DNA from: Sphaerimonospora cavernae
GTDB taxonomy: Bacteria > Actinomycetota > Actinomycetes > Streptosporangiales > Streptosporangiaceae
DNA: 64,000 nt
Direction: 5' to 3'
Assembly (NCBI RefSeq): GCF_042435035.1
Contig: NZ_JBHMQT010000006.1
Coordinates: 248,001-312,000, forward strand
The translations under genes and the position numbers were made by a program. How positions within the stretch are numbered: position 1 is the first letter of the stretch; every line of letters begins with the position of its first letter. Shown here piece by piece: positions 8,447-17,419 of the stretch. Below the pieces are notes generated by a model. The model had not been told where the DNA came from and made no database searches. It saw nothing but the letters and a program-made list of their open reading frames with translations.

Positions 8447-8728
8447 ATGCACGGGTACAGCGCGGACAAGCAGGCGTACCTCACCCGCCTACGCCGGATC
8501 GAAGGCCAGATCCGAGGGCTCCAGCGGATGGTCGAGGAGGACGCCTACTGCATTGACATCCTCACCCAGGTCTCAGCGGCCACCCGCGCCCTGCAGGCGG
8601 TGGCGCTCGGGCTGCTGGAGGACCACATCGGACACTGCGTGGCGGAGGCCGTGAGCAGTGGCGGACCTCAGGCTGAGGAGAAGGTGAAGGAGGCCTCGGC
8701 CGCCATCGCCCGCCTTGTCCGATCCTGA
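8447..8728 (+). CDS. csoR: copper-sensing transcriptional repressor CsoR
   Basis: A 93-residue all-helical repressor of the CsoR/RcnR (DUF156) family. The copper-binding set of CsoR is present: Cys in DAYCIDI, then His and Cys in LLEDHIGHC with the H-x3-C spacing, corresponding to C36/H61/C65 of the M. tuberculosis protein. The family signature RLRRIEGQIRGLQRMVEED is at residues 14-32. Cu(I) binding would release DNA. ATG 8447 lies just behind a G-rich palindrome. No copA or copZ follows: the gene is immediately followed by repeats and a terminator, so its regulon lies elsewhere. Confidence 0.88.
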   Translation: MHGYSADKQAYLTRLRRIEGQIRGLQRMVEEDAYCIDILTQVSAATRALQAVALGLLEDHIGHCVAEAVSSGGPQAEEKVKEASAAIARLVRS

Positions 8729-8824
8729 ACCAGCCCGGTCCTGAGGTGTTCCGGTCCTGAGCTGTTCCGTCCGGTCCTGCTCGGTGGGTGGAAACGCGAC
8801 CCGGGGGACCTGAGCCGTCAGGCC

Positions 8825-8854
8825 ATCCCGGGCTCCCTGCGGAGAGCCCGGGAT
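8825..8854. terminator. hairpin terminator between csoR and a convergent small gene
   Basis: A perfect 11-bp stem, ATCCCGGGCTC (8825-8835) with GAGCCCGGGAT (8844-8854), around an 8-nt loop. It lies between two convergent genes and could serve both. There is no long T-run, as is common in high-GC actinomycetes. Confidence 0.7.
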
Positions 8855-8867
8855 CGCTCCGATGTCT

Positions 8868-9029
8868 TCAGTGGCTCGCCGAAGTCCGCAACCCCAGCGC
8901 GTTGTCGAGCTCTTCCAAGGTCAGGCGGTCGTCCGCGATGTTCACGGCCTCCAGCACCTCGGCGTAGAGCGCGATCTCGTCCAACGCGACACGGTCATGG
9001 ACCCGAGAGTCCAGGTCGTCGTGCCCCAC
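8868..9029 (-). CDS. small acidic hypothetical protein
   Basis: A 53-residue acidic, probably all-helical protein: after a short polar start it reads ALDEIALYAEVLEAVNIADD, then RLTLEELDNALGLRTSASH. The GTG at 9029 was chosen over an ATG at 9065 because GGAAGGA sits about 8 nt upstream of it and the upstream codons are unlike the rest. Small actinobacterial proteins with a similar E-x-x-L-Y-x-E core exist, but I cannot name a function. It is convergent with csoR, sharing the hairpin at 8825-8854, and stands alone. Confidence 0.6.
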   Translation of the reverse strand: MGHDDLDSRVHDRVALDEIALYAEVLEAVNIADDRLTLEELDNALGLRTSASH

Positions 9030-9274
9030 CGCGTCGTCCTTCCTTCCGCAGCCCACACCCATCACGAGGTTACGTCTGGGTACCTTTCCGGGACATGGCC
9101 CATCGGGACCATTCCGCCATGCATCCTCTGTCCCCGAATGACCATTTCCGCGATAGTGGGATCACGATTTGGTGAAACGGTTGGTGATGGTGGGAAAGGA
9201 TTGCTAAAGCGGGGTAAGGCGGAAATATCACCAAGTTGAGGTCTCGGCGCCGGTGTCTGTGGTGTGTCTACGGC

Positions 9275-10696
9275 TCAGTCGGGATCGTCCCGCTCGTGGA
9301 TCAGGCACTGGACGACCGCCCGGCAGACGGCGAAGCCGTTCGACGGCATGGACATGCCGGTGAGCCGGCACCAGGCCAGTCCGGTGGCGTACGCCGCCCC
9401 CAGGAGCGCGGCCGAGGTGTTCCGGTCGGGGGGAAGGAACGCGATCGGGAGGGCGCCGTTTCGCGGCCAGCACCCGCGCAGCGGATGCCACGGGTCCGAA
9501 AGCGCGACATAGAGCGCATTCCGCAACTCGTCGTCGATCCAGGGGTAGAGGCGCGCCACGATGTCGGCGGTGCCGGAGGCGCCGGGCGCCCAGTATGGCT
9601 CCGTCGTGCCGCAGACCCCCGCCACGTCGGCGGCGACCAGCGCGGCCGCGGTCGTCCTCGGGTCCATTCCCCTCGGGGCCAGATAGCCGAGCGTCTCGAC
9701 CAGGTCGTACAGACCGTGCCGGAAGTGATCTCCGGGCGAGAGTTCGGGCAGCGTCGCCGCCGCGAGATGCGGCGGGCAGCGTGCCAGCCAGGCCTGCCGT
9801 ACGGCACCGGAGAGGAGAGCGTGGTGGTCGAGCCAGGGCTGCGTGGGCAGCGGTCCGACCATCGCGATCAGGGCGTCGGCCCGCGGGCGGAACCGCGCGT
9901 CCGCCCGCAGCACGGCCGCGGTTTCGGTGATCACCCTCGCCAGGTGGAGGCCCGCCTGCTCGGCTCCCGACCGCATCCGCTCCGCGTAGAGGGTGATGAG
10001 AGCGTCGAAGGAACCCATCGGCAGCCAGCGCACCCAGTCGTCTCCTGGGAGCGGCCGGGCGAGGAACTCGCCGAATGCCGACAGCAGCGCCTCGTTGCCG
10101 TCGAAGGCGGGAGCATAGGCGCACCACATGATCGTGCCCCAGACGGCCGCGATCGTGCCGGCGACATCCCGGGCGAAGACCTCCCCGAAGCCCCCGGTCA
10201 GGGGAAAGTCTTCGAGTGGCACGCCCCGATGGGTTTTGATCAGCATCCGGATCCCATCGGTGACCTCGTGGGGCACGTCGGGACCTACGAATGCTTGAGT
10301 GGATCCGCGGTCGTAGGCGAAGTCGGGACCGGTCGGGATCAGCTCGGACGGCACCGGCGGGGCCAGAGCTCCCGGTGCTCCCGGTGCTCCCGGTGTTCCC
10401 AGTGTCCCGGGTGCTCCCGGCCGGGCGGCCGACCGGATGGCGGGATGTGGCGGGGGAGCGGACAGGTGCCAGCGGCCGTCGGCCTGGTCGAGCCGGTACC
10501 ATCTGGCGTGCGCGCCGAACAGCCATCGTGAGCCGTCTGGAGCGGTCAGGACACGCTGGGCGATGGCCTGGGCCTTCGCGACCGGCGGAAGCGTGATCCA
10601 GCGCGGATCACCGACCATGGCGCGAACATCCTGTTCAGTCGCCGCGAACCCATCCCACCACACGCGGCCATGGTAGTTCCGTCCTGCAAGTTTCAT
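9275..10696 (-). CDS. large conserved hypothetical protein
   Basis: A 473-residue protein with no signal peptide or clear membrane segment. The N-terminal 80 residues form a small domain (DGFAATEQDVRAMVGDPRWI ... RWLFGAHARWYRLDQADGRW), then a low-complexity Gly/Ala/Pro stretch made of GAPG and GTLGTPGAPG repeats, then a mostly helical 330-residue domain rich in Trp and Pro (for example WGTIMWCAYAPAFDGNEALL, TTEPYWAPGASG). I do not recognise the family. I prefer the ATG at 10696 over a TTG at 10729, although neither has a good ribosome binding site. It is divergent from the mannosyltransferase-like gene at 10806. Confidence 0.65.
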   Translation of the reverse strand: MKLAGRNYHGRVWWDGFAATEQDVRAMVGDPRWITLPPVAKAQAIAQRVLTAPDGSRWLFGAHARWYRLDQADGRWHLSAPPPHPAIRSAARPGAPGTLGTPGAPGAPGALAPPVPSELIPTGPDFAYDRGSTQAFVGPDVPHEVTDGIRMLIKTHRGVPLEDFPLTGGFGEVFARDVAGTIAAVWGTIMWCAYAPAFDGNEALLSAFGEFLARPLPGDDWVRWLPMGSFDALITLYAERMRSGAEQAGLHLARVITETAAVLRADARFRPRADALIAMVGPLPTQPWLDHHALLSGAVRQAWLARCPPHLAAATLPELSPGDHFRHGLYDLVETLGYLAPRGMDPRTTAAALVAADVAGVCGTTEPYWAPGASGTADIVARLYPWIDDELRNALYVALSDPWHPLRGCWPRNGALPIAFLPPDRNTSAALLGAAYATGLAWCRLTGMSMPSNGFAVCRAVVQCLIHERDDPD

Positions 10697-10805
10697 CTGT
10701 CGCGACGGATGACCTGCCTGAACGCGCAAGCCGGTGGGAACCGGTCACAATCGCGACCGTCACCCCCTTGGCATTACCCTTTTCCTCCGTATGGAATAGG
10801 CGATC

Positions 10806-12038
10806 GTGACCGAGTTTCAGCGCACCGCGCCCGATCAAGAACCCGAGCATGTTCCGGAAGGTACGGCTGACCGCGAGGCGGCGGCAGGCGGCGAGGCGGG
10901 GCGTCGGCTGTCGCGGCTGCCGTCCCGGCTGTCGTCGCGGGTGCTCTCTCGCCCGGGTGACCGTACGGCCCTGCTCGTCTGGTTCTTCTGGCACGTCGCC
11001 GCGTACATCTACATGGTGCTGGCGGCCCCCGGCCGGACGGAGGACCCGATCCTCGACCGGCTGACGCCATGGGACTCGGACAACTTCATCGCCATCGCCG
11101 CGTACGGATATGACGGTCCGCCGGACATGCCCGACGCGCCGAAGCTCACCGCCTTCTTCCCCGGCCTGCCGCTGCTCCTGCGCTACCTGCACGTGTTCGT
11201 CGAAGACTGGAGTCTCGCCATCGTCCTGGTCTCGCTCGTCGCGAGCGCGGTCGTGGCGGTGGCGCTGTCACGGCTGAGCGAGTCGTACCGGGAGGGCAGC
11301 GGCGTCTGGACCGTGCTGGCGTTCTTCCTCAGCCCGTTCGCGGTGTTCATGCTCGCCGGGTACTCGGAGGCGCCGTTCCTCGCGCTGGCCATCCCCGCGT
11401 GGCTGCTGGCCCGCAGGGGCCGCTGGGAGGCCGCCGCCGTCTGCGCGGCCTTCGCGTCATGCATCCGCATTTCCGGGCTCTTCCTCGCCCTCGGCCTGGC
11501 CGTACAGTTCCTGGTCGCGCGTAACGGCCTGCGCGGTGCCGGCTGGCGCAAGATCCCGTGGCTGGCGCTGCCGGGGGTGCCGGTGCTGGGCTACATGCTC
11601 TACCTGTGGGGCCGTACGGGAGACCCGATGGAGTGGAAGCGTGTCGAGGCGGAGTACTGGGGGCGGTACGCGGAGCTGCCCTGGACGGTGCTCAAGAACA
11701 CCTGGCAGCGCTCGATTGAAGATCCGGTAAGCCTGCAGACGTCCTATCGCGAGGAGATCCTGGCGGCGGCCGTGCTGGTGGTGCTGATCATCTGGCAGCT
11801 CGTACGTCGGCGGTGGGCGGCCTTCGCCTATCTCGCGCCGCAGGCCGTGGCGCTGCTCGCGATGTCGTCGTTCTACATGTCGGTGGGCCGGGCCTCACTG
11901 CTGTGGTGGCCGCTCTACCTGTCGGTCGGCATCGCCGGAGCTCGAAGGCCCTGGGTTTTCATGGCCTACCTGTCGGTCGCCGCACCGGTCATGGCAATCA
12001 ATGTCGGAAATTTCACCACCGGATCCTGGGTGGGTTGA
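10806..12038 (+). CDS. PIG-V-like polytopic mannosyltransferase
   Basis: A 410-residue integral membrane protein with a 50-residue basic cytoplasmic tail and about nine to ten hydrophobic segments. The first extracytoplasmic loop has LTPWDSDNFIAIAAYGY, resembling the W-D/Y catalytic loop of PIG-V/GPI-mannosyltransferase-II-like enzymes (GT-C fold), followed by KLTAFFPGLPLLLRYL, which matches their FFP-x-P motif. Such enzymes use polyprenyl-phosphate mannose to glycosylate lipids or secreted proteins. GTG 10806 is used. The downstream endonuclease-like gene overlaps or abuts the 3' end, so the two are probably co-transcribed. Confidence 0.78.
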   Translation: MTEFQRTAPDQEPEHVPEGTADREAAAGGEAGRRLSRLPSRLSSRVLSRPGDRTALLVWFFWHVAAYIYMVLAAPGRTEDPILDRLTPWDSDNFIAIAAYGYDGPPDMPDAPKLTAFFPGLPLLLRYLHVFVEDWSLAIVLVSLVASAVVAVALSRLSESYREGSGVWTVLAFFLSPFAVFMLAGYSEAPFLALAIPAWLLARRGRWEAAAVCAAFASCIRISGLFLALGLAVQFLVARNGLRGAGWRKIPWLALPGVPVLGYMLYLWGRTGDPMEWKRVEAEYWGRYAELPWTVLKNTWQRSIEDPVSLQTSYREEILAAAVLVVLIIWQLVRRRWAAFAYLAPQAVALLAMSSFYMSVGRASLLWWPLYLSVGIAGARRPWVFMAYLSVAAPVMAINVGNFTTGSWVG

Positions 12039-12051
12039 TCGATTTCTGGCT

Positions 12052-13131
12052 ATGTCACCGGTTATGGGGGGATATGTCGCTCATGACCGGGCCAGTTGGC
12101 CGGTGACGGTGGTGGCCGCCGGATTTCTGGTCGTCTCGATGACGGTGGCCTGCACCGTGACCACCGCACGAGTGGGCGTCCGGAAGAACGCCGGAAGCTC
12201 CGGAGGCGCCGGCGACCGGACCGACGGCAGTGCTGACGGCAGTGCTGACGGCAGTGCTGACGGCACAACCGGCGGCGGGGCTGGGAGCGGAGCGGTTGCG
12301 GACGGGCATCGGGTGAACGTGTTGACCTACAACGTCTGCGCGACCGATAACCGGGACCGTACGTGTACCCGCGACCTGACCCGTGCCCGGCGAAAGTTGT
12401 GGGCGAGCCGGGTCGCCGGGTTGATCAGAAGCCGGAAGGTGGACGCGGCGTCGTTCACCGAGATGTGCTACGCCCAGGTGAGCCTGCTGAAGCGGGAGCT
12501 TCCGGACTACCGGTTCGTGTGGTACGGCATAGCCCGGGGTGGCGGCGACAAATGCCGCCTGCTGTGGGGCGACCTGACCAGGAAGACGACGCCTCCCGAC
12601 GGGAAGCGCTTCGGTATGGCGCTGGCGCTGAAAGGCCGCATCCACGGATCTCCGCTGCGGCGGATGCTCAAGGTGGACCGTCCCCCGGCCGACAGGAGCG
12701 CCAAAATCCATCCCCGTGGTCTGCTGTGCGCGCGAGCAGTCATGGGAAAACGACGCTCAGTGTCCTGCGTGACACACATTTCGGACACCGAGTCTCCCCG
12801 GCAGGTCGTCGACATCGTCGCACGGTACGCCGGTGGCAGCCCGGTGATCCTGAGTGGTGACTTCAACCGCGTGCCCGACGACCGCCAACTCGCTTCCGTT
12901 TACGGCCTCGGGCTGGGCGCCGGCGACTACACCGAGGTGGACGCCGCGCCGTACGGCAGGGCCGACGGGGGAGCCGCGCCCACGACGAGGGGCGGTCGCA
13001 AGATCGACTATATCTTCGCGAGCGAGAACGACTATCGGGCGATGGGCGCCCAAGTGATCAGGACGCGGCCCGAGCTTTCCGACCACAGGCCGCTGCTGGG
13101 AACACTCGTCATGAAATCCCGTGTCCCGTAG
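12052..13131 (+). CDS. membrane-anchored endonuclease/exonuclease/phosphatase family protein
   Basis: About 359 residues. An N-terminal hydrophobic segment (WPVTVVAAGFLVVSMTVACTV) acts as signal anchor or signal peptide, followed by a spacer with three 12-bp tandem repeats (about 12227-12262, encoding GSAD units), then an EEP domain with NVLTYNVCAT, FTEMCYAQ, THISDTESP, SGDFNRVP and the C-terminal SDHRPLLG; these supply the metal-binding Asn, Glu, Asp, Asn and catalytic His. The domain probably acts outside the cytoplasm on a phosphodiester or phosphomonoester. The start is uncertain: ATGs at 12001, 12052 and 12064 all lack good ribosome binding sites; 12052 avoids overlap with the upstream gene. 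Confidence 0.75.
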   Translation: MSPVMGGYVAHDRASWPVTVVAAGFLVVSMTVACTVTTARVGVRKNAGSSGGAGDRTDGSADGSADGSADGTTGGGAGSGAVADGHRVNVLTYNVCATDNRDRTCTRDLTRARRKLWASRVAGLIRSRKVDAASFTEMCYAQVSLLKRELPDYRFVWYGIARGGGDKCRLLWGDLTRKTTPPDGKRFGMALALKGRIHGSPLRRMLKVDRPPADRSAKIHPRGLLCARAVMGKRRSVSCVTHISDTESPRQVVDIVARYAGGSPVILSGDFNRVPDDRQLASVYGLGLGAGDYTEVDAAPYGRADGGAAPTTRGGRKIDYIFASENDYRAMGAQVIRTRPELSDHRPLLGTLVMKSRVP

Positions 13132-13663
13132 ACCCCTCTCGCGAGGTCGCGGCCTGCGAATGGCGCCGGGCCTTCGCCCGGTACCGCTCCGGGGTCCGCG
13201 CGAAGGAGGCCCGGTCGTCGTCGGTGAGCTCACGGACGATCTTCGCGGGGATGCCTGCGACCAGGACGCCCGCCGGGATCTTCCTGCCCGGCGGGACCAC
13301 AGCGCCGGCCGCGACCAGGGAACCCGCTCCGATCACCGCGCCGCCGAGCACGATCGCGCCGATCCCGACGAGCGCGCCGGTCTCCACGTGGGCGCCGTGG
13401 ACCATCGCGCGGTGGCCCAGGCTCACCCGGTCGTCCAGAATGGCGGGCTCCCCGGGATCCGCGTGAAGGCAGCACAGGTCCTGAATGTTGCAGTCGTCGC
13501 CGACCTCGATCCGCTCGTCGTCGCCCCGCAGCACCGAGCCGTACCAGACACTGGACCCGCGGCCGAGCCGTACCCGCCCGACCACCACCGCGCCCGGCGC
13601 CACCCATGCCTCGGGATGAATGATCGGGGTGGCGTCGTCGTCCAGAGCGGCGATGTATGACAT
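13109..13663 (-). CDS. gamma-class carbonic anhydrase family protein
   Basis: A 184-residue left-handed beta-helix (hexapeptide repeat) protein. The three metal-ligand histidines of the family are visible in LCCLHADPG and LGHRAMVHGAHV. Expected to bind Zn or Fe; many members have weak or no hydratase activity. ATG 13663 (MSYIAALDDDATP) is chosen as in homologues; a longer start at 13732 would run into the divergent promoter. Its 3' end overlaps the convergent endonuclease-like gene by 23 bp. It may be transcribed from a promoter shared with the DivIVA-like gene at 13807. Confidence 0.85.
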   Translation of the reverse strand: MSYIAALDDDATPIIHPEAWVAPGAVVVGRVRLGRGSSVWYGSVLRGDDERIEVGDDCNIQDLCCLHADPGEPAILDDRVSLGHRAMVHGAHVETGALVGIGAIVLGGAVIGAGSLVAAGAVVPPGRKIPAGVLVAGIPAKIVRELTDDDRASFARTPERYRAKARRHSQAATSREGSTGHGIS

Positions 13664-13806
13664 GCCGTCATAATTCCATGCGCCCTCAGCAACCCGTCCC
13701 AGCGCCCTCGCATAACCGCGTTCAGGTTGCAACGGAGGACGGTTGGCAGGAAAGTCGTGTCCGGACGGGCGTTCCGTCGTTACCTTCCAACCCCCAGGGC
13801 TTGCCG

Positions 13807-14904
13807 ATGACGAACCAGACCGACAACTTCCCCGACCTCATGAGCGACGACTCCTTCGAAGTGGTGATGCGCGGGTACAGCCGTCGCCAGGTCCACGATT
13901 ACATGGTCCGGACCCGCAATCAGATCCGAGACCTGGAGGAGCGCCTCGCGCGTACGATCGATCATGCCGAGCAGAGCCGCCTCGAGCTCGCGGAGGCCCG
14001 GCGCAAGCTGACCGAGTCCCCCCAGAACCCCGACGAGCTCGGTGAGCGACTGAGCCAGATCCTCAAGCTCGCCCACGAGGAGGCCGCGGCCAACAAGCAG
14101 GCGTCCGAGACGGAGGCGACCAGGCTGCGCGACAACGCGGTGGCCGAGGCCGAGCGGCTGGTGGGTTCGGCGCGCGAGCAGGCCGACGCGATCAGGGCGG
14201 CGGCGCAGGAGGAGGCCGAGCGCCGAGTCGCCGACGCCACCGCCACCGCCGACCGGCTCCTGGCACAGGCCGGCGCGGACGCCGAGGAGGCTCTCGGTAC
14301 GGCACGTGCCGAGGCGGAGGAGACCCGGCAGAGCGCACGGGCCGAGGCCGACCGGGTGCTCGGTGAGGCGCGCTCCCATGCCGACGCCATTCTCAGCGCG
14401 GCACAGCAGCGGGTGGCCGCGCTCGACGAGCACACCGGCCGCCGGGTGGTCCACCTCACGGACACCCACACCGAGGTGATGCGCCGTCTCAACGAGATCG
14501 GTTCGGTCCTGGGAGGCCTGATGCAGCGGGAGGCGGCCGCGGGCCCGCTGATCGACGAAGCCGTCGTTCTGCCGCCCGCGCCGTACCAGCCCTACCCGCA
14601 GCAGGCTCACCAGCCGGGCCGACCGGCCGCCCCCGAAGAGGCCCAGTCCTCATCGGAGCCGGTCACGCGGGCTGAAGCTGCCATGAATGAGCAGGATCAT
14701 GGCGCAGCGGCCGAAGACCTGGATCTCCGCATGATCGTGGAGGACACACGGCAGGGGGAGCGGACGTCCGTGCCGGGAGAGTCGATGGTCGCCGGGTCGA
14801 TGGTGGAGCCGGGGATCGTGGAGTCAGAGATGACCGAGGACATCGATGTCGACTTCGGCCGGGTTCGCCGACAGTCTGACGAGCAGGAGCCCCTGCGCGG
14901 CTGA
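13807..14904 (+). CDS. DivIVA-domain coiled-coil protein
   Basis: A 365-residue cytoplasmic scaffold-type protein. Residues about 14-50 (DDSFEVVMRGYSRRQVHDYM) fit the DivIVA N-terminal membrane-binding domain. A long heptad-rich coiled coil with Ala/Glu/Arg bias runs from about residue 40 to 240, then a Pro/Gln-rich tail (PPAPYQPYPQQAHQPG) and an acidic end. It resembles actinomycete polarity and cell-wall scaffold proteins of the Wag31/Scy/FilP kind but is too divergent to name. ATG 13807 is used; a TTG two codons upstream is possible. Transcription ends at a strong hairpin at 15036-15074. A second DivIVA-domain gene lies at 28947. Confidence 0.75.
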   Translation: MTNQTDNFPDLMSDDSFEVVMRGYSRRQVHDYMVRTRNQIRDLEERLARTIDHAEQSRLELAEARRKLTESPQNPDELGERLSQILKLAHEEAAANKQASETEATRLRDNAVAEAERLVGSAREQADAIRAAAQEEAERRVADATATADRLLAQAGADAEEALGTARAEAEETRQSARAEADRVLGEARSHADAILSAAQQRVAALDEHTGRRVVHLTDTHTEVMRRLNEIGSVLGGLMQREAAAGPLIDEAVVLPPAPYQPYPQQAHQPGRPAAPEEAQSSSEPVTRAEAAMNEQDHGAAAEDLDLRMIVEDTRQGERTSVPGESMVAGSMVEPGIVESEMTEDIDVDFGRVRRQSDEQEPLRG

Positions 14905-15035
14905 TGGAACCGCCGCCGTACAAGCATCGCGATCCAAGGCGGCCCAATGAGGGCCCGGCAAGGCCCGGGGTCGCGTCGCACGGCCCGGTATGGCGAGTTG
15001 GTCGCCTCGGCCGGCCAACTGGCAAGGCTCTGGTA

Positions 15036-15074
15036 GCGGAAGCCCCCGCCCCCGATCGGGTCGGGGGCTTCCGC
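15036..15074. terminator. bidirectional hairpin terminator
   Basis: A perfect 13-bp stem, GCGGAAGCCCCCG (15036-15048) with CGGGGGCTTCCGC (15062-15074), loop 13 nt, placed between two convergent genes. Confidence 0.8.
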
Positions 15075-15076
15075 GC

Positions 15077-15295
15077 TCATGGATTGGCGGCAGCGGCGCG
15101 TCGCTCCTGATCACGAAGCTGTCGGCGCAGCCCGTCCGGTTCGTCCGCGTCAACCGTCATCGCGCACCCGGTGGCTCGCTGCGACGGACTGAGGGGACGA
15201 TGCCGGGTGGCCCACCACCGGCCGGCGTCACTCCGCCAAATTGTCCATTCCGGAAAGTCCCGGGCAATCTCAGCAAGGTGTCGGTCAAAGGACAT
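15077..15295 (-). CDS. small conserved actinobacterial protein (WxIWRSDxGRWWATR type)
   Basis: A 72-residue soluble protein with the aromatic core FPEWTIWRSDAGRWWATRHR (residues 14-33) and an acidic/basic helical end. Proteins with this core are frequent in actinomycetes, often near XRE-family regulators, but their function is unknown to me; no regulator adjoins here. ATG 15295 has GGGAAGG about 6 nt upstream. The stop sits directly beside the hairpin at 15036-15074. Confidence 0.6.
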   Translation of the reverse strand: MSFDRHLAEIARDFPEWTIWRSDAGRWWATRHRPLSPSQRATGCAMTVDADEPDGLRRQLRDQERRAAAANP

Positions 15296-15537
15296 CCGTC
15301 GCCTTCCCTCGCCGAAGTGTCCGGTTGTTCTTGGCCTCTCTCACCAAGGTGCGGGACATCTCTAGAGAAATCAACGACCGAGATGGTCAGGTCAACCTAT
15401 CGGCCCCACCGCACCGTGCGGCAGCACAGCCACGACCAGGCGTGATGTTCTGATGCGCAAGAGCGAGCGAGAGTGATAGCGTCACCGCGGAATGATCCGG
15501 ATGGGGTCGGCAGCGGGGAGAGCGGCAGGCGTTCGAG

Positions 15538-16626
15538 ATGGGGACGATCGGGCGACTACCCGCTTTCGTGTACGACCTGGCGGATCTGGACGCCCATGTG
15601 AAGGCCGTGAAGGACGCCCTCGGTGACATCGAGCTCTATTACGCGGTCAAGGCGAACCCCGACCCCCGACTGTTGAAGGTGCTCGCCCGCCATGTGGACG
15701 GCTTCGAGGTCTCTTCGGGCGGGGAGCTGGCCCACGTGCGTGCGGTGCACCCCGACATGCCGGTCGCGTTCGGCGGTCCCGGGAAGACGGATGAGGAACT
15801 GCTCAGCCCGGTCACCCGGCTTCACGTGGAGAGCCCCGGCGAGCTTCGCCGTCTGATCGCGTCCGGACGCGCCGCGGACGTGCTGCTGCGGGTCAACCTC
15901 GACGTCTCCGTCGAAGGGGCGTCGCTGGCGATGGGGGGAGGCGCGACCCCGTTCGGGATGGATCCCCGGAGCATCGCGCGCTGCCTGGAGCTGCTCGCGG
16001 AGCAGGACTCGATCCGGCTGCGCGGAGTTCACGCACATCTGGCCAGCGGCCTCGACGCGCACCGGATGCTGGAGCTGGCCTCCGCCACACTCGACTACGC
16101 CCGCGGACTCGGCCTCGCCGACGTCACTCGGAGCACAGCGACCAGTCAGGGTCCAGAGATCAACCTGGGCGGCGGGATGGCCGTCTCCTACGCGGATCCG
16201 GACGGGCGTTTCGACTGGCAGACGTACGGCAGGGGCCTCGCCGAGCTGCGCCGTCCGGGCGAGGTGCTCCGGGTCGAGCCGGGACGATCACTCACGGTCT
16301 ACTGTGGGCGTTACGTGACCCGCGTGATCGACGTCAAACGCGTTCACGGCGAGCTTTTCGCGGTGGTGGCGGGCGGGACCCACCACATTCGCACTCCCGC
16401 CGCCAAAGGACACAGCCAGCCGATGATCATCAGGGAACCCGGCGAACCGATCACGATCGTCGGTCAGCTCTGTACGCCGAAGGACGTTCTGGCCCGGCGG
16501 GTTCCCGTCGATCTGAAGCCCGGCGACGTCGTCGAGTTCACCATGGCGGGAGCGTACGCGTGGAATATCTCCCACCATGATTTCCTCATGCACCCCGAGC
16601 CGGGCTTCCACTACATCGGAGAGTGA
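15538..16626 (+). CDS. type III PLP-dependent decarboxylase (DapDC/ODC fold)
   Basis: A 362-residue alanine-racemase-fold enzyme. The PLP-binding lysine lies in ELYYAVKANPDPRLLKVL (about residue 36), the His-x-Gly strand in RLRGVHAHLASG, the glycine-rich phosphate loop in EINLGGGMAVSY and the catalytic-cysteine segment in VGQLCTPKDVLA. The Cys segment and overall length resemble decarboxylases of specialised metabolism (BtrK, SbnH and siderophore types) more than lysine-pathway LysA. It decarboxylates an amino acid or carrier-bound amino acid; the substrate is unknown. ATG 15538 has GGGGAGAG upstream. It stands alone, with no carrier protein or siderophore synthetase adjacent in this window. 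Confidence 0.75.
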   Translation: MGTIGRLPAFVYDLADLDAHVKAVKDALGDIELYYAVKANPDPRLLKVLARHVDGFEVSSGGELAHVRAVHPDMPVAFGGPGKTDEELLSPVTRLHVESPGELRRLIASGRAADVLLRVNLDVSVEGASLAMGGGATPFGMDPRSIARCLELLAEQDSIRLRGVHAHLASGLDAHRMLELASATLDYARGLGLADVTRSTATSQGPEINLGGGMAVSYADPDGRFDWQTYGRGLAELRRPGEVLRVEPGRSLTVYCGRYVTRVIDVKRVHGELFAVVAGGTHHIRTPAAKGHSQPMIIREPGEPITIVGQLCTPKDVLARRVPVDLKPGDVVEFTMAGAYAWNISHHDFLMHPEPGFHYIGE

Positions 16627-16648
16627 TCCCCTACGAGATCATGCGAGA

Positions 16649-17419
16649 TCACGCGTCGATGTCGTACTGGAGCACGTACGAGGCGGAGTCGAGCGCCATC
16701 TCGTTCAATTCGACCGGTATGCCGCCGGAGGCGAAGGCGATCCTGGAGATCACGATGACGGGGGTGCCCGCCGGGAGGTTCAGCGACTCGGTTTCCCTCG
16801 GCTGCGGCATCCGTGCGCGCACCTCCTCGGTGAAGTGCACGGGTGGGTAGCCGAGATCACCGAGGCGGGCGTAGACGCCTCCCGGTCCGGGGTCGGGCAG
16901 TGCGATCGCGCTTCCCTCGACGATGTCGGCGGGGAAGTACGACGTCGCGACCTGTACGGGCCGTCCGTCGACCGAATAACGGCGGTGCCGTACCCACACC
17001 TCGTCGCACCTCAGCGCCCGGGAGACCGGCGTGCTCGCGGGTTCCCGCCGGAGATCGACCTCGTCCACCGCATACGCCCGGCCGGGGGTGTCGGAGTCCC
17101 AGATCGCCCGGCCCCGACCCCACTGCTCTCGGGACAGCCGTCGTGATCCATGCCGCCGGATCGGGCGGAACAACCGGACATAGACTCCCGAGCCGCGCCG
17201 TGGTACGGCAAGGCCTTCATTGATCAGTACGGCGAGCGCCTGGCGTGCCGTCGCCCGTGCTATTCCATATTCGGCCATGAGCGCGTTCTCGCCGGGTAGC
17301 CGATCCCCGTCGTCCAGCGCGCCGGAAAGGATCTGATCGCGCAGCCGATCCGCGATGCGGCGATAGATCGGGGAATCATGGTGCATGGGAGGCGGCGGGG
17401 GCACGGGGGACTCTGTCAC
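16649..17419 (-). CDS. GntR-family transcriptional regulator (HutC/UTRA type)
   Basis: A 256-residue repressor. N-terminal winged helix: PIYRRIADRLRDQILSGALD, GDRLPGENALMAEYGIARAT and ARQALAVLINEGLAVPRRGSG (residues about 18-80). The C-terminal UTRA ligand domain runs from about residue 110, with CDEVWVRHRRYSVDGRPVQVA and the closing strand VELNEMALDSASYVLQY. The ligand is unknown. GTG 17419 is used with GAGG about 10 nt upstream. It is divergent from kynureninase at 17715; the 295-bp space could hold a shared operator, but no palindrome stood out. Confidence 0.85.
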   Translation of the reverse strand: MTESPVPPPPPMHHDSPIYRRIADRLRDQILSGALDDGDRLPGENALMAEYGIARATARQALAVLINEGLAVPRRGSGVYVRLFRPIRRHGSRRLSREQWGRGRAIWDSDTPGRAYAVDEVDLRREPASTPVSRALRCDEVWVRHRRYSVDGRPVQVATSYFPADIVEGSAIALPDPGPGGVYARLGDLGYPPVHFTEEVRARMPQPRETESLNLPAGTPVIVISRIAFASGGIPVELNEMALDSASYVLQYDIDA

